From Candidatus Thiomargarita nelsonii (GTDB lineage Bacteria; Pseudomonadota; Gammaproteobacteria; Beggiatoales; Beggiatoaceae): 36,625 nt of DNA. Below the pieces are notes generated by a model that saw only the letters and a program-made list of their open reading frames with translations, was not told where the DNA came from and made no database searches. The DNA is taken from assembly GCA_000785145.2 (NCBI GenBank), contig JSZA02000059.1, positions 1 through 36,625 on the forward strand, given 5' to 3'. Numbering within the stretch: position 1 is the stretch's first letter; each line of letters begins with the position of its first letter. Below are positions 1 through 7,218 of the stretch, one piece after another. Position numbers and translations under genes: made by a program.

Positions 1-179
1 TTGGAATGTGCTTCTAAGCTCTTGATGACGCGCCCGCTGGATAAGTCCCACCATTTCACGGTGTTATCCCAACTGCCCGACAAGGCGGTTTTGCCATCGG
101 GGGAAAACGCGACGGAAGTTACAGATGAGGAATGTCCAAGCTGTAATACGACTTTATCTACCTCCGGTGGCGAGATAAG
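1..179 (-). pseudogene. WD40 repeat protein fragment, 5' end broken, runs off the left edge
   Basis: The minus strand reads about 59 codons ending at the window edge, including SVTSVAFSPDGKTALSGSWD and the WWDLSSG segment, a textbook WD40 blade. The frame begins directly after an in-frame TGA (180-182). No ATG, GTG or TTG occurs before the blade, so the gene is either headless or frameshifted. WD40 blades build beta-propeller scaffolds for protein contacts. The larger WD40 gene at 29758-31602 is of the same general type. The plus-strand reading of this segment is only a shadow. The rest of the protein lies outside the window, so its full architecture is unknown. Confidence 0.7.
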
Positions 180-244
180 TCAAAATGGATTTGAGAGCCT
201 AAAGTATTTTTGTCATTAAGTAGAGCCTACATAAATCTTTTAAC

Positions 245-458
245 ATTTCGACTCTCGACTCGACGGCGTTTAGTTTCGCTGACTTAGTTTAGCGTAGCGA
301 TCTTCGTTGCGGGAAATCCGCGCAGCGAAATTCCCGAAACAACTGAAAAATAATCCGTTTATTCCCCATCCTCGGGTAACGAAGTAAATCCGTTGTACTA
401 AATGGACTTTTTTTGACTTATCCTTTCTTACATACAATCCTTGTAGTTATTGTTGTTG
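245..458. repeat. Intergenic patchwork of repeat families
   Basis: No gene is seen here. The stretch holds a palindromic REP-like unit (310-345, GGGAAATCC...GAAATTCCC) that also occurs near 11117, 29423 and 35106. It also holds a disrupted arm of the GTACAACGGATT family (352-367 and 386-401), and at 408-450 a copy of the leader block that precedes the WD40 gene at 29684-29726. Here that block faces no intact gene. Confidence 0.6.
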
Positions 459-562
459 TTAATCAATCTCAATTTCCACCCGTCTATTTTTCGCCAATAC
501 CACCGCATCATAGCCCCTTACCAACGGACGGCTAGCACCATAGCCAGAAATATTGATACGGC
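459..562 (-). pseudogene. OmpA-family C-terminal domain remnant
   Basis: The minus strand encodes RINISGYGASRPL, then YDAVVLAKNRRVEIEID and a stop. This is the last third of an OmpA/MotB peptidoglycan-binding domain, including the hallmark NRRVEI terminal strand. The rest of the domain is missing. Upstream the frame enters the 44-bp tandem repeat and meets a TAG at the 3' end of the DUF4384-like gene. I infer that a longer envelope protein was broken by, or fused to, the repeat array. It is too short to be functional. Confidence 0.65.
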
Positions 563-676
563 TGTAGGGGCAATCCCTTGTGGTTGCCCTTGGTATATTA
601 TTATTATGTAGGGGCAATCCCTTGTGGTTGCCCTTGGTATATTATTATTATGTAGGGGCAATCCCTTGTGGTTGCC
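563..676. repeat. 44-bp tandem repeat, about 2.6 copies
   Basis: Three copies of GTAGGGGCAATCCCTTGTGG plus TTGCCC start at 563, 607 and 651. They are separated by two identical AT-rich spacers. The period is exactly 44 bp. The array separates the OmpA remnant from the end of the DUF4384-like gene, and its edge supplies that gene's stop codon region. Confidence 0.9.
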
Positions 677-1111
677 CTATCGTACCTCAACCACCAACAC
701 CTTACGAGCCAAAACCTCATCAGGCTTGGCACTAACAACCGCCATAAAATACTCAGAGCCAGCCTCCAAACGCAACTCATTACCCTGACTGACAAACTCT
801 GAAGAAGAAAGCGGTGGCGGAAAAGCATACAATTTACCAACTTCAATGGGATCATATTCTAGCACAGGCAACCAAACATCACCACTCGAAGATCGATTAA
901 ATAAACTAAAAAATAGCGGCTGATTAATAGCACCATCAACTTTATAATAACAAACCACCGCTTGACCACGATTAAACGGAGTTTTACCGACAGAATCCAG
1001 CCAAAAACTCAGCATAACAGAAGATTTAGGTTTATATTGTTGCGTAAAAACAACAACCGGTTCAGAAGGCTCAGTTAAATGCTCAAAAATTAGATCAGAC
1101 ACTATATTCAC
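677..1111 (-). CDS. DUF4384-like protein, possibly truncated at both ends
   Basis: The product is 144 aa from a GTG start at 1111 without a clear ribosome site. The pattern FNRGQAVVCYYKVDG, then LFFSLFNRSSSGDVWLPVL, a conserved aromatic-proline stretch (KLYAFPPP) and an EYFMAVVSAKPDE end resembles DUF4384. That domain is a beta-rich module often attached to caspase, kinase or OmpA-type modules. The last codons run into the 44-bp repeat array, beyond which lies an OmpA tail. The upstream side is bounded by a REP at 1149-1199. I see no signal peptide, so the N-terminus may be lost. The domain assignment is by eye and its function is unknown. Confidence 0.5.
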   Translation of the reverse strand: MNIVSDLIFEHLTEPSEPVVVFTQQYKPKSSVMLSFWLDSVGKTPFNRGQAVVCYYKVDGAINQPLFFSLFNRSSSGDVWLPVLEYDPIEVGKLYAFPPPLSSSEFVSQGNELRLEAGSEYFMAVVSAKPDEVLARKVLVVEVR

Positions 1112-1148
1112 AATGATAGGTATGATTATTGATTTATCTTGGATTGCA

Positions 1149-1199
1149 GGACGCGGAGCGTCCAGGCAGGCATTCCTTTGCCTCGCGTGGGAACGAGAA
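1149..1199. repeat. REP-like palindrome (GGGAACGAG family)
   Basis: GACGCGGAGCGTC is followed by a spacer and CCTCGCGTGGGAACGAG. Relatives occur at 8783-8851, 11284-11353, 15717-15737, 23920-24073, 25856-25909 and 32317-32335. All are intergenic. Confidence 0.75.
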
Positions 1200-1214
1200 T
1201 CCCTGTCGTTAAGT

Positions 1215-1952
1215 CTATCGTTTTTTGAAAATGGCTTGAACTTGAGAAGGCGTTAAAAATATCTTATAGATACGAACATCATCCAGCCATCCTTGCAAGT
1301 AGCTCAAACCAACAGCCGGTTGACCACCAATAGTCGTAGTATGATTACGCTCCACCGCCAGTTCACCGTTGACAACATCCTTGCTTTCTTGCTTGCCATC
1401 AATATAGAGAATGTATTCACCATTTTGGTAAGTTATAGCGACATGATACCAGCGATTTTCTACCAAATGGGTCACAGAAAAGAGATAATGGGTATCACTA
1501 CTTTCTCCTCTTTGCATGGTACGCACTGCGGTACGGATACGGTTGCTGCCTTCTAATTGCACCATGAACGGATACACATACCTGCCCCGCTGAATCAGCG
1601 TCTGATAATCGCTGTTAGTTTTTTCAACTTTTACCCACAAAGACACACTGAGTTTTGATGTGAGATTGAAGCTATCCTTGCCTAAAGTCACATAGTCCTT
1701 TTTGCCATCGAAAAAAAGAGCACCGTTAAGTTTACCTTCTGTTTCCCAGCTTGGCATACCAACCAAGGTGCCATTATTTTTTAGGGCGGATGAATCTAAC
1801 GCTATAACATCCTTGGAATCATCAAATCGCCAATGACCAACTAGAGGGGTGGTGGAAGCATTTTTCCACTCTTTTATGGTGGTAGATACACGGCTACAAC
1901 TCATGAGTGTGGCACAAATGATTATAGTTAAAACAGATGTTGTGAATTTCAT
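1215..1952 (-). CDS. LamG-domain lipoprotein
   Basis: The product is 245 aa with a lipoprotein signal peptide (hydrophobic residues 5-18, lipobox LMSC, lipidated Cys near residue 19). Residues about 37-242 form a LamG/concanavalin-A-like jelly roll. Landmarks are HWRFDDS, a GALFFDGKKDYV strand, SVSLWVKVEK, RWYHVAITYQNGEYILYIDG and WLDDVRIYKIFLTPSQV near the end. Such domains usually bind carbohydrate or protein surfaces, but the ligand cannot be read from sequence. The gene lies 26 nt downstream of guaB on the same strand and may be co-transcribed by read-through, although the two have no obvious shared role. It is probably anchored in the envelope. Confidence 0.85.
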   Translation of the reverse strand: MKFTTSVLTIIICATLMSCSRVSTTIKEWKNASTTPLVGHWRFDDSKDVIALDSSALKNNGTLVGMPSWETEGKLNGALFFDGKKDYVTLGKDSFNLTSKLSVSLWVKVEKTNSDYQTLIQRGRYVYPFMVQLEGSNRIRTAVRTMQRGESSDTHYLFSVTHLVENRWYHVAITYQNGEYILYIDGKQESKDVVNGELAVERNHTTTIGGQPAVGLSYLQGWLDDVRIYKIFLTPSQVQAIFKKR

Positions 1953-1978
1953 AAAATTTGACAGTTTGTGATATTGGA

Positions 1979-3439
1979 TTAATCCACTCGATAATTTGGT
2001 GCTTCCTTAGTGATAGATACATCATGTACATGGCTTTCACGCATCCCAGCAAGACTGACACGTACAAATTGTGGTTTAGTACGCATTTCTTCTAATGTGT
2101 GACAACCTGTATAGCCCATGCTGGAGCGCAAACCGCCCAACAATTGGTGGATAATATCTATTAAAACACCTCGATAGGGTACACGCCCCTCAATCCCTTC
2201 CGGTACTAATTTTCCCTCAGTCTCAATCTCGTCCTGAAAATATCGATCTTTAGAGCCTTGTGACATGGCAGCTAAAGAGCCCATTCCACGATATGATTTA
2301 TAGGAACGGCCTTGATAAAGTTCGACTTCACCGGGGGCTTCTTCCGTACCAGCAAATAAGCCGCCTATCATAACAGAATGTGCGCCTGTGGCAATGGCCT
2401 TGGCAACGTCGCCAGAATAGCGAATACCGCCGTCAGCGATGAGCGGTATGCCTGTGCCTTTGAGGGCTTGTGCAATTTGATCAATGGCCGTAATTTGGGG
2501 CACACCGACACCAGCAACAATACGTGTGGTACAAATGGAGCCGGGACCTATGCCAACTTTGACCGCGTCAGCCCCTGCTTTAACTAAAGCCATCGCGCCT
2601 TCACTCGTCGCAATATTGCCCCCTATCACTTGTACATCAGGATATTGTTGTTTAATCCAACGCACTTGATCTAATACGCTTTGTGCATGTCCATGTGCAG
2701 TATCTACGACAATCACATCAACGCCCGTTTCAACTAAGGCGGCTACTCGGGCTTTTGTCTCCTCAGCCGTACTCACCGCCGCCCCCACCCGTAAACGTTC
2801 TTGTGCATCTTTACAGGCATAAGGTTTTTCGGTCGCTTTTTGGATATCTTTAACCGTAATCAGACCGCGTAGTTGAAAATTTTTATTGACGACTAGCACT
2901 TTTTCAATGCGATGTTTATGTAATAAATGCGCGACTTCTTCACGACTGGCATTTTCTTGCACCGTAATAAGGCGTTCTTTGGGAGTCATAACGCTTGAGA
3001 CGGGACTATCATAATGCGTTTCAAAACGTAAATCGCGGCTAGTGACGATACCAACTAACATTTTTTTATCGACAACGGGTACACCAGAAATATTGTGAGC
3101 GCGTGTCAAATTGAGCACTTCTTGAATACTGGTATTGGGCGATACTGTAATTGGATCATTAATGACCCCACTTTCAAACTTTTTAACTATTTGCACTTGA
3201 CGCGCTTGTTTTTCAATACTCATGTTCTTATGAATAATGCCAATCCCGCCTTCTTGTGCTATTGTGATAGCAAGACGTGCTTCAGTGACAGTATCCATCG
3301 CCGCTGATATCAGAGGGATATTGAGAGTGATGTCTCGTGTCAAAAGCGTGTTAAGTTGTACCTGTTTAGGCAAAACAGTGGAATGGGCGGGTAGGAGTAA
3401 AACATCATCAAATGTAAGGGCTTCTTGAAGAATTCGCAT
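1979..3439 (-). CDS. guaB: Inosine-5'-monophosphate dehydrogenase
   Basis: IMP dehydrogenase oxidises IMP to XMP with NAD+, the committed step of GMP synthesis in the cytoplasm. At 486 aa the length is typical. The N-terminus has the family hallmark LTFDDVLLLPAHS. Residues about 95-205 are two CBS regulatory domains. The barrel carries the catalytic loop GPGSICTTR with the active-site Cys, then ADGGIRYSGD and the flap RYRGMGS-like stretch (YKSYRGMGSLAAM). The usual partner guaA is not adjacent; a LamG lipoprotein follows instead. The gene diverges from the TPR-lolB-ftsY block, and its upstream region is AT-rich. The start ATG is set by the conserved N-terminus. Confidence 0.97.
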   Translation of the reverse strand: MRILQEALTFDDVLLLPAHSTVLPKQVQLNTLLTRDITLNIPLISAAMDTVTEARLAITIAQEGGIGIIHKNMSIEKQARQVQIVKKFESGVINDPITVSPNTSIQEVLNLTRAHNISGVPVVDKKMLVGIVTSRDLRFETHYDSPVSSVMTPKERLITVQENASREEVAHLLHKHRIEKVLVVNKNFQLRGLITVKDIQKATEKPYACKDAQERLRVGAAVSTAEETKARVAALVETGVDVIVVDTAHGHAQSVLDQVRWIKQQYPDVQVIGGNIATSEGAMALVKAGADAVKVGIGPGSICTTRIVAGVGVPQITAIDQIAQALKGTGIPLIADGGIRYSGDVAKAIATGAHSVMIGGLFAGTEEAPGEVELYQGRSYKSYRGMGSLAAMSQGSKDRYFQDEIETEGKLVPEGIEGRVPYRGVLIDIIHQLLGGLRSSMGYTGCHTLEEMRTKPQFVRVSLAGMRESHVHDVSITKEAPNYRVD

Positions 3440-3567
3440 GATAAATTTTGTGATTGATGGATAAATATTAACATTATAACGATTTTCTAAAATTTGTCAT
3501 ATAATATAGTGCATAAAAATATCTACATTTATAGACATGTCTATAAAAAAGGTTATAGAAATTTAGC

Positions 3568-3596
3568 TTGACTTTTTTTTACTTTTGTTGTATAAA
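3568..3596 (+). promoter_or_regulatory. Sigma-70-type promoter for the TPR-lolB-ftsY block
   Basis: TTGACT (3568-3573) and TATAAA (3591-3596) are separated by 17 nt, a near-consensus housekeeping promoter. It lies about 220 nt before the TPR gene start, which predicts a long leader RNA. Confidence 0.6.
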
Positions 3597-3599
3597 CCT

Positions 3600-3780
3600 G
3601 TCACAATGTTTGAAGTGGTTAGCCTTCCACGTCAAAAAAATGGTCAAACATTGGTTATGTTACCCTAAAAGTAACTCTAAGCGGACAGACGGCGAAGGGA
3701 TAATGGGTTGATACCTCCCTTATACACAGATGTGGCACTGGATACTCCATTTGTTGAATTGTCACGTTTGTCTATAAAAT
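3600..3780 (+). promoter_or_regulatory. Structured leader or possible small RNA
   Basis: The transcript from the 3568 promoter would contain three nested or serial stems. A 10-bp perfect pairing CAATGTTTGA (3604-3613) with TCAAACATTG (3644-3653) encloses a GTGG/CCAC mini-stem. GTTAC/GTAAC pairs at 3659-3675, and AAGGGA/TCCCTT pairs at 3696-3721. No reading frame or known riboswitch consensus was recognised. It may be a regulatory 5' UTR or a separate RNA. Confidence 0.4.
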
Positions 3781-3816
3781 TGTTACTAGATGAACAACTA
3801 TAATTGGAGTATCAGA

Positions 3817-5583
3817 GTGAAAATAAAATTGTTATTAAAAAATGTCGTGATCATGTCCATCCCTAATCTCTTGATGGGATGTGCCAGTCAATTGACACCC
3901 AGTGAAGTACTCGCCTTTGAGACACCGCCATCAAAGATAGAAATCCAAGGCAACCCGCACGCTATCGGGCTATTTATTTCACGACAACAAGAACAGATGT
4001 ACAAAATTTTAGTGGCTGAAATTGCCAAACGTCGTGGTAACAATACCTTAGCAGCACTCTATTTTTTCGAGGTGGCCGCTGAAACCGGTGAACCGCGTTT
4101 TGCTGAACAAGCCACAAAGGCGGCTTTATATGCACAACAATATGACATTGCAGCCGAGGCGGCTAGTCTCTGGATAAGGCTTGCTCCGAATAATCCTTAT
4201 GCACGCCAACTTTTAGGCGGGATATTATTACGGCAAAACCGCCCAGATCAAGCCGTGATACATTTAGAGGCTATGCTCGACACCTTCAAGGATGAGCCCG
4301 AGCAAGTCAGCGCATTGATTTCAACATTACTAGAGGCACAATCTGATCAAACGCTGGCTTTAGAATTGATGGAAAAATTGCTCGCTAAACGGCCAAACAA
4401 TCCCGTGGTTTTATTGAGCTATTCACGCTTTTTGATCGGTATTGATCAGTTAGATAAAGCCAGCGTTCTGTTGCAGAGACTTTTAAAGCAGAGCCCAGAT
4501 CATGCTGAAGCCGTGCCTTTGTATGCCCATTTGTTGGACAAGCAAGGTAAACGTTCACTCGCTTTAAAATGGCTAAAATCCGCATTGGATAAATTCCCAA
4601 AACAGCAGGAATGGCGGTTAATGTATGCACGTATGCTTGTTGATGCGGATCAGTTTAAGGAGTCCATAAAACAATTTAAATTGTTGTCCCAAGATTCCCA
4701 ACAAAAGGGAGATATTTTATATGCCCTGGGCGTGTTATCCCTACAAGTCAAAGATAACTTAGCTGCCAAAAAGTATTTTTTGGCACTACTCGACACTGGG
4801 CATAAACTCAATACGGCACGCTATTATCTAGGCCAAATTGCACAAGATGCAAAAGATCTACAAAAAGCCATTTATTGGTATAAGCAAATTGATGGCGGCT
4901 CAAATTATTTAAATGCCCATGCCCGGATTGCTTTGATTTTTAGCGAACAAGGAGAATTAGATAAAGCCATTGAGCACCTGCGGAGCCTACATGTCGAGCG
5001 CCAGGAAGATATTATTAATCTGATGCTGTTGGAGGCCGAATTGTTGAGTGATCAAAAACAGTATCGCCAAGTGATGAAGATTTATGATCGTGTGCTCAGT
5101 TCGGCACCTGATAATATCGAAGTGCTCTATCAGCGTGCCATGTTGCATGAAAAAATGGGCAGGATAGATCTATTAGAACGGGATTTACGACGTTTACTAG
5201 AAATAGACCCAGAAAATGCAGATGCGCTCAATGCCTTAGGTTACAGTCTCACGGTACACACGGATCGTTATCAGGATGCTTACAAATTCATTAAACAAGC
5301 ATTGCTATTAAGTCCCACCGATTATTACATTTTAGATAGCATGGGATGGGTGTTGTATAAAATGGGTAAATATGCGGAAGCCATCGCATATCTGCGTAAA
5401 GCACAAAGCAAACGAGAGGACCCGGAAATGGCGGCGCATTTAGGCGAAGTGTTATGGATGAGTGGTGATCAGCAGGCGGCTAAAGAAGTGTGGGAAAAAG
5501 CGCAGAAAACTTTTCCAAATGATGAAAAATTGCGTGAAGTGATACGTCATTTTCTATATTCCAAGAAAAATGGTGAATCATGA
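3817..5583 (+). CDS. Tetratricopeptide-repeat lipoprotein upstream of lolB
   Basis: I chose the GTG at 3817 because GGAG (3806-3809) lies 7 nt upstream. The ATG at 3790 has no ribosome site and would extend the signal peptide unnaturally. From this start the protein is 588 aa, beginning with a lipoprotein signal that ends LLMGC. The rest is a solenoid of TPR units (for example RLAPNNPYARQLLGGILLRQ, ALNALGYSLTVHTDRYQDAY and MGWVLYKMGKYAEAIAYLRK) with typical Ala/Gly/Tyr spacing. In many gammaproteobacteria a TPR protein of this kind precedes lolB. The stop overlaps the lolB ATG (ATGA), indicating coupled translation. TPR solenoids mediate protein-protein contacts, probably periplasmic here. 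The specific partner is unknown. Confidence 0.88.
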   Translation: MKIKLLLKNVVIMSIPNLLMGCASQLTPSEVLAFETPPSKIEIQGNPHAIGLFISRQQEQMYKILVAEIAKRRGNNTLAALYFFEVAAETGEPRFAEQATKAALYAQQYDIAAEAASLWIRLAPNNPYARQLLGGILLRQNRPDQAVIHLEAMLDTFKDEPEQVSALISTLLEAQSDQTLALELMEKLLAKRPNNPVVLLSYSRFLIGIDQLDKASVLLQRLLKQSPDHAEAVPLYAHLLDKQGKRSLALKWLKSALDKFPKQQEWRLMYARMLVDADQFKESIKQFKLLSQDSQQKGDILYALGVLSLQVKDNLAAKKYFLALLDTGHKLNTARYYLGQIAQDAKDLQKAIYWYKQIDGGSNYLNAHARIALIFSEQGELDKAIEHLRSLHVERQEDIINLMLLEAELLSDQKQYRQVMKIYDRVLSSAPDNIEVLYQRAMLHEKMGRIDLLERDLRRLLEIDPENADALNALGYSLTVHTDRYQDAYKFIKQALLLSPTDYYILDSMGWVLYKMGKYAEAIAYLRKAQSKREDPEMAAHLGEVLWMSGDQQAAKEVWEKAQKTFPNDEKLREVIRHFLYSKKNGES

Positions 5584-6155
5584 GACGTTTGTTAATATTG
5601 CTATTACTCCTACTGTTTGGCTGTGTTCAGATGCCGCCAATGCCGCCAATGCCAGCTAAGCAACAACTGGATTCATGGCGTTTAAAGGGTCGCATTGCGA
5701 TTTCAACTGAAAATGACAGTTGGACGGCTAAGATTTTCTGGCAACAGCAAGGTGCTGCTTATCAACTGCGTTTAAATACGCCGCTTGGACAAGGTGTCAT
5801 CTTGCTTGAAGGGGATGACAAGGGCGTTGTGATGCATCAGGGTGACAAAAAAACTATTAAGGCTGCTAATCCAGATATCTTAATTGCTAAAGTGCTGAAA
5901 GTAGAATTGCCCGTGACCAATTTACATGCTTGGATCAGGGGACTCCCGGCACCCCATTCTTCTCCCCAATGGTACACGCTCGATGATGCTAAGCGGCATG
6001 TACAGAGTTTACGACAAGACGGCTGGGAAATAGATTATAAAGAGTATATTCATGTACAGGGCATTGATTTACCTAAAAAAATGCTATTGGAAAATAACCG
6101 TTTTAAGGTTAAAATCGTGATTTCGCAGTGGGAGATAGACACTGCTGGTATTTAG
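5580..6155 (+). CDS. lolB: Outer-membrane lipoprotein receptor LolB
   Basis: LolB receives lipoproteins from LolA and inserts them in the outer membrane. The product is 191 aa with a Leu-rich signal peptide and lipobox LFGC (Cys at about 15). The body shows the family pattern LDSWRLKGRIAIS (residues about 31-43), the beta-barrel strands KIFWQQQGAAYQLRLNTPLG and GWEIDYKEY with LPKKMLLEN, and a C-terminal VKIVISQWEI strand. The start overlaps the TPR gene stop by 4 nt. The TAG stop is embedded in the start of a GGAG hairpin repeat (TAGGAGTCC). The usual neighbour ispE is absent, and ftsY follows. Confidence 0.92.
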   Translation: MRRLLILLLLLLFGCVQMPPMPPMPAKQQLDSWRLKGRIAISTENDSWTAKIFWQQQGAAYQLRLNTPLGQGVILLEGDDKGVVMHQGDKKTIKAANPDILIAKVLKVELPVTNLHAWIRGLPAPHSSPQWYTLDDAKRHVQSLRQDGWEIDYKEYIHVQGIDLPKKMLLENNRFKVKIVISQWEIDTAGI

Positions 6156-6183
6156 GAGTCCAAAATTTATTTTGGACGTCCTA
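6154..6183 (+). repeat. GGAG hairpin repeat, copy a
   Basis: GGAG is followed by TCCAAAATTTATTTTGGA and a GGACGTCC end. The stem carries compensating A-T changes relative to other copies (TCCAAAA/TTTTGGA against TCCAAGA/TCTTGGA). It contains the lolB stop codon and lies 19 nt before ftsY. Confidence 0.85.
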
Positions 6184-6202
6184 CTAAGCAATATAGAAAC
6201 TA

Positions 6203-7180
6203 ATGTTTGGATTTAACAAAAAAACAGATAATTCTCAAGAAGAGAACACTCCCGCCAAACAGGGCTTGTTTACTCGTTTAAAACAAGGACTCAGCCGCAC
6301 TCGTGAAAACTTGACGGCGGGATTAGCCAATCTCTTGATCAGCAAAAAAACAATTGATGATGATTTGCTTGAAGAGATTGAAACCTTGCTCTTGACTGCC
6401 GATCTGGGTGTAGATGCCACTCAGGTGTTGATGAACGATTTAACAAAACGGGTGGAGAGAAAGCAACTTAATGATTCTGAAGCGTTATTTAATGCTTTGC
6501 GTGAAGATATGCAAGCGATTTTGGCACCCGTAGAACAACCCTTAATTTTGCCTGACAATAATAGCAAGCCCTTTGTGATTTTAATGGTTGGTATCAATGG
6601 AGCGGGTAAAACGACGACGACTGGTAAACTGACTAAACGCTTTCAAGCTGAAGGACGTTCTGTGATGTTGGCAGCGGGGGATACCTTTCGCGCGGCTGCG
6701 ATTGATCAGTTAAAAGTTTGGGGAGAGCGCAATAATGTGCCGGTGATTGCCCAGCATAATCGTGCCGATTCAGCTTCTGTGATTTTTGATGCTTTGCAGG
6801 CGGCGACGGCGCGTGGTATTGATGTCTTGATTGCAGACACGGCTGGACGTTTGCATACGCAAACTAATTTGATGGAAGAATTAAAAAAGGTACGGCGAGT
6901 GATTAATAAACTCGATCCCGCCGCGCCTCATGAAACTTTGCTAGTCATTGATGCGGGCATTGGTCAAAATGCGCTTGTCCAGGCGAAGCAATTTCATCAA
7001 GCGGTAGGGGTGACGGGTTTGACGCTCACCAAGTTGGATGGTACAGCTAAGGGTGGGATTGTTTTTGCGATGGCTAAACAAACGGGGCTGCCTATCCGCT
7101 TTATCGGAGTTGGTGAACAGGCTGATGATTTGCGGCGTTTTGAGGCGACTAGTTTTGTTGACGCATTATTAACTCAATAA
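6203..7180 (+). CDS. ftsY: Signal recognition particle receptor FtsY
   Basis: FtsY docks SRP-ribosome complexes at the inner membrane. At 325 aa it is a short-A-domain type. Residues about 20-110 are the helical N domain, followed by the G domain with the P-loop GINGAGKTTTTGK, AAGDTFRAAAIDQLK, the G3 motif DTAGRLHT, the TKLDGTAKGG motif and the C-terminal GVGEQADDLRRFE. The usual D-A-[TS]-T-G-Q-N-A box reads DAGIGQNA here, a mild deviation. The acidic membrane-targeting A region of enterobacteria is reduced to about 15 residues. It follows lolB in the same direction, after a GGAG hairpin. Confidence 0.96.
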   Translation: MFGFNKKTDNSQEENTPAKQGLFTRLKQGLSRTRENLTAGLANLLISKKTIDDDLLEEIETLLLTADLGVDATQVLMNDLTKRVERKQLNDSEALFNALREDMQAILAPVEQPLILPDNNSKPFVILMVGINGAGKTTTTGKLTKRFQAEGRSVMLAAGDTFRAAAIDQLKVWGERNNVPVIAQHNRADSASVIFDALQAATARGIDVLIADTAGRLHTQTNLMEELKKVRRVINKLDPAAPHETLLVIDAGIGQNALVQAKQFHQAVGVTGLTLTKLDGTAKGGIVFAMAKQTGLPIRFIGVGEQADDLRRFEATSFVDALLTQ

Positions 7181-7183
7181 AAA

Positions 7184-7208
7184 AGGAGTCGGCCAGATTT
7201 ATCTTGGC
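7184..7208 (+). repeat. GGAG hairpin repeat, copy b
   Basis: GGAG (7185-7188) is followed by a GCCAGA-TTTA-TCTTGGC stem with one bulged base. The outer pair is changed to G-C, which keeps it paired. It starts 4 nt after the ftsY stop, and its end is 10 nt before the exporter ATG. Confidence 0.75.
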
Positions 7209-7218
7209 AAACAATATT

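Noticed and set aside
563..676. CRISPR-like array
   Set aside because: Only 2.6 copies, identical spacers, exact 44-bp period and no cas genes; it is a plain tandem repeat.
604..855. 83-codon ORF on the minus strand
   Set aside because: It overlaps the DUF4384-like gene in another frame and ends by translating the 44-bp repeat.
3600..3790. 6S RNA, SRP RNA or a known riboswitch
   Set aside because: None of their conserved cores is visible; kept only as an unassigned structured leader.
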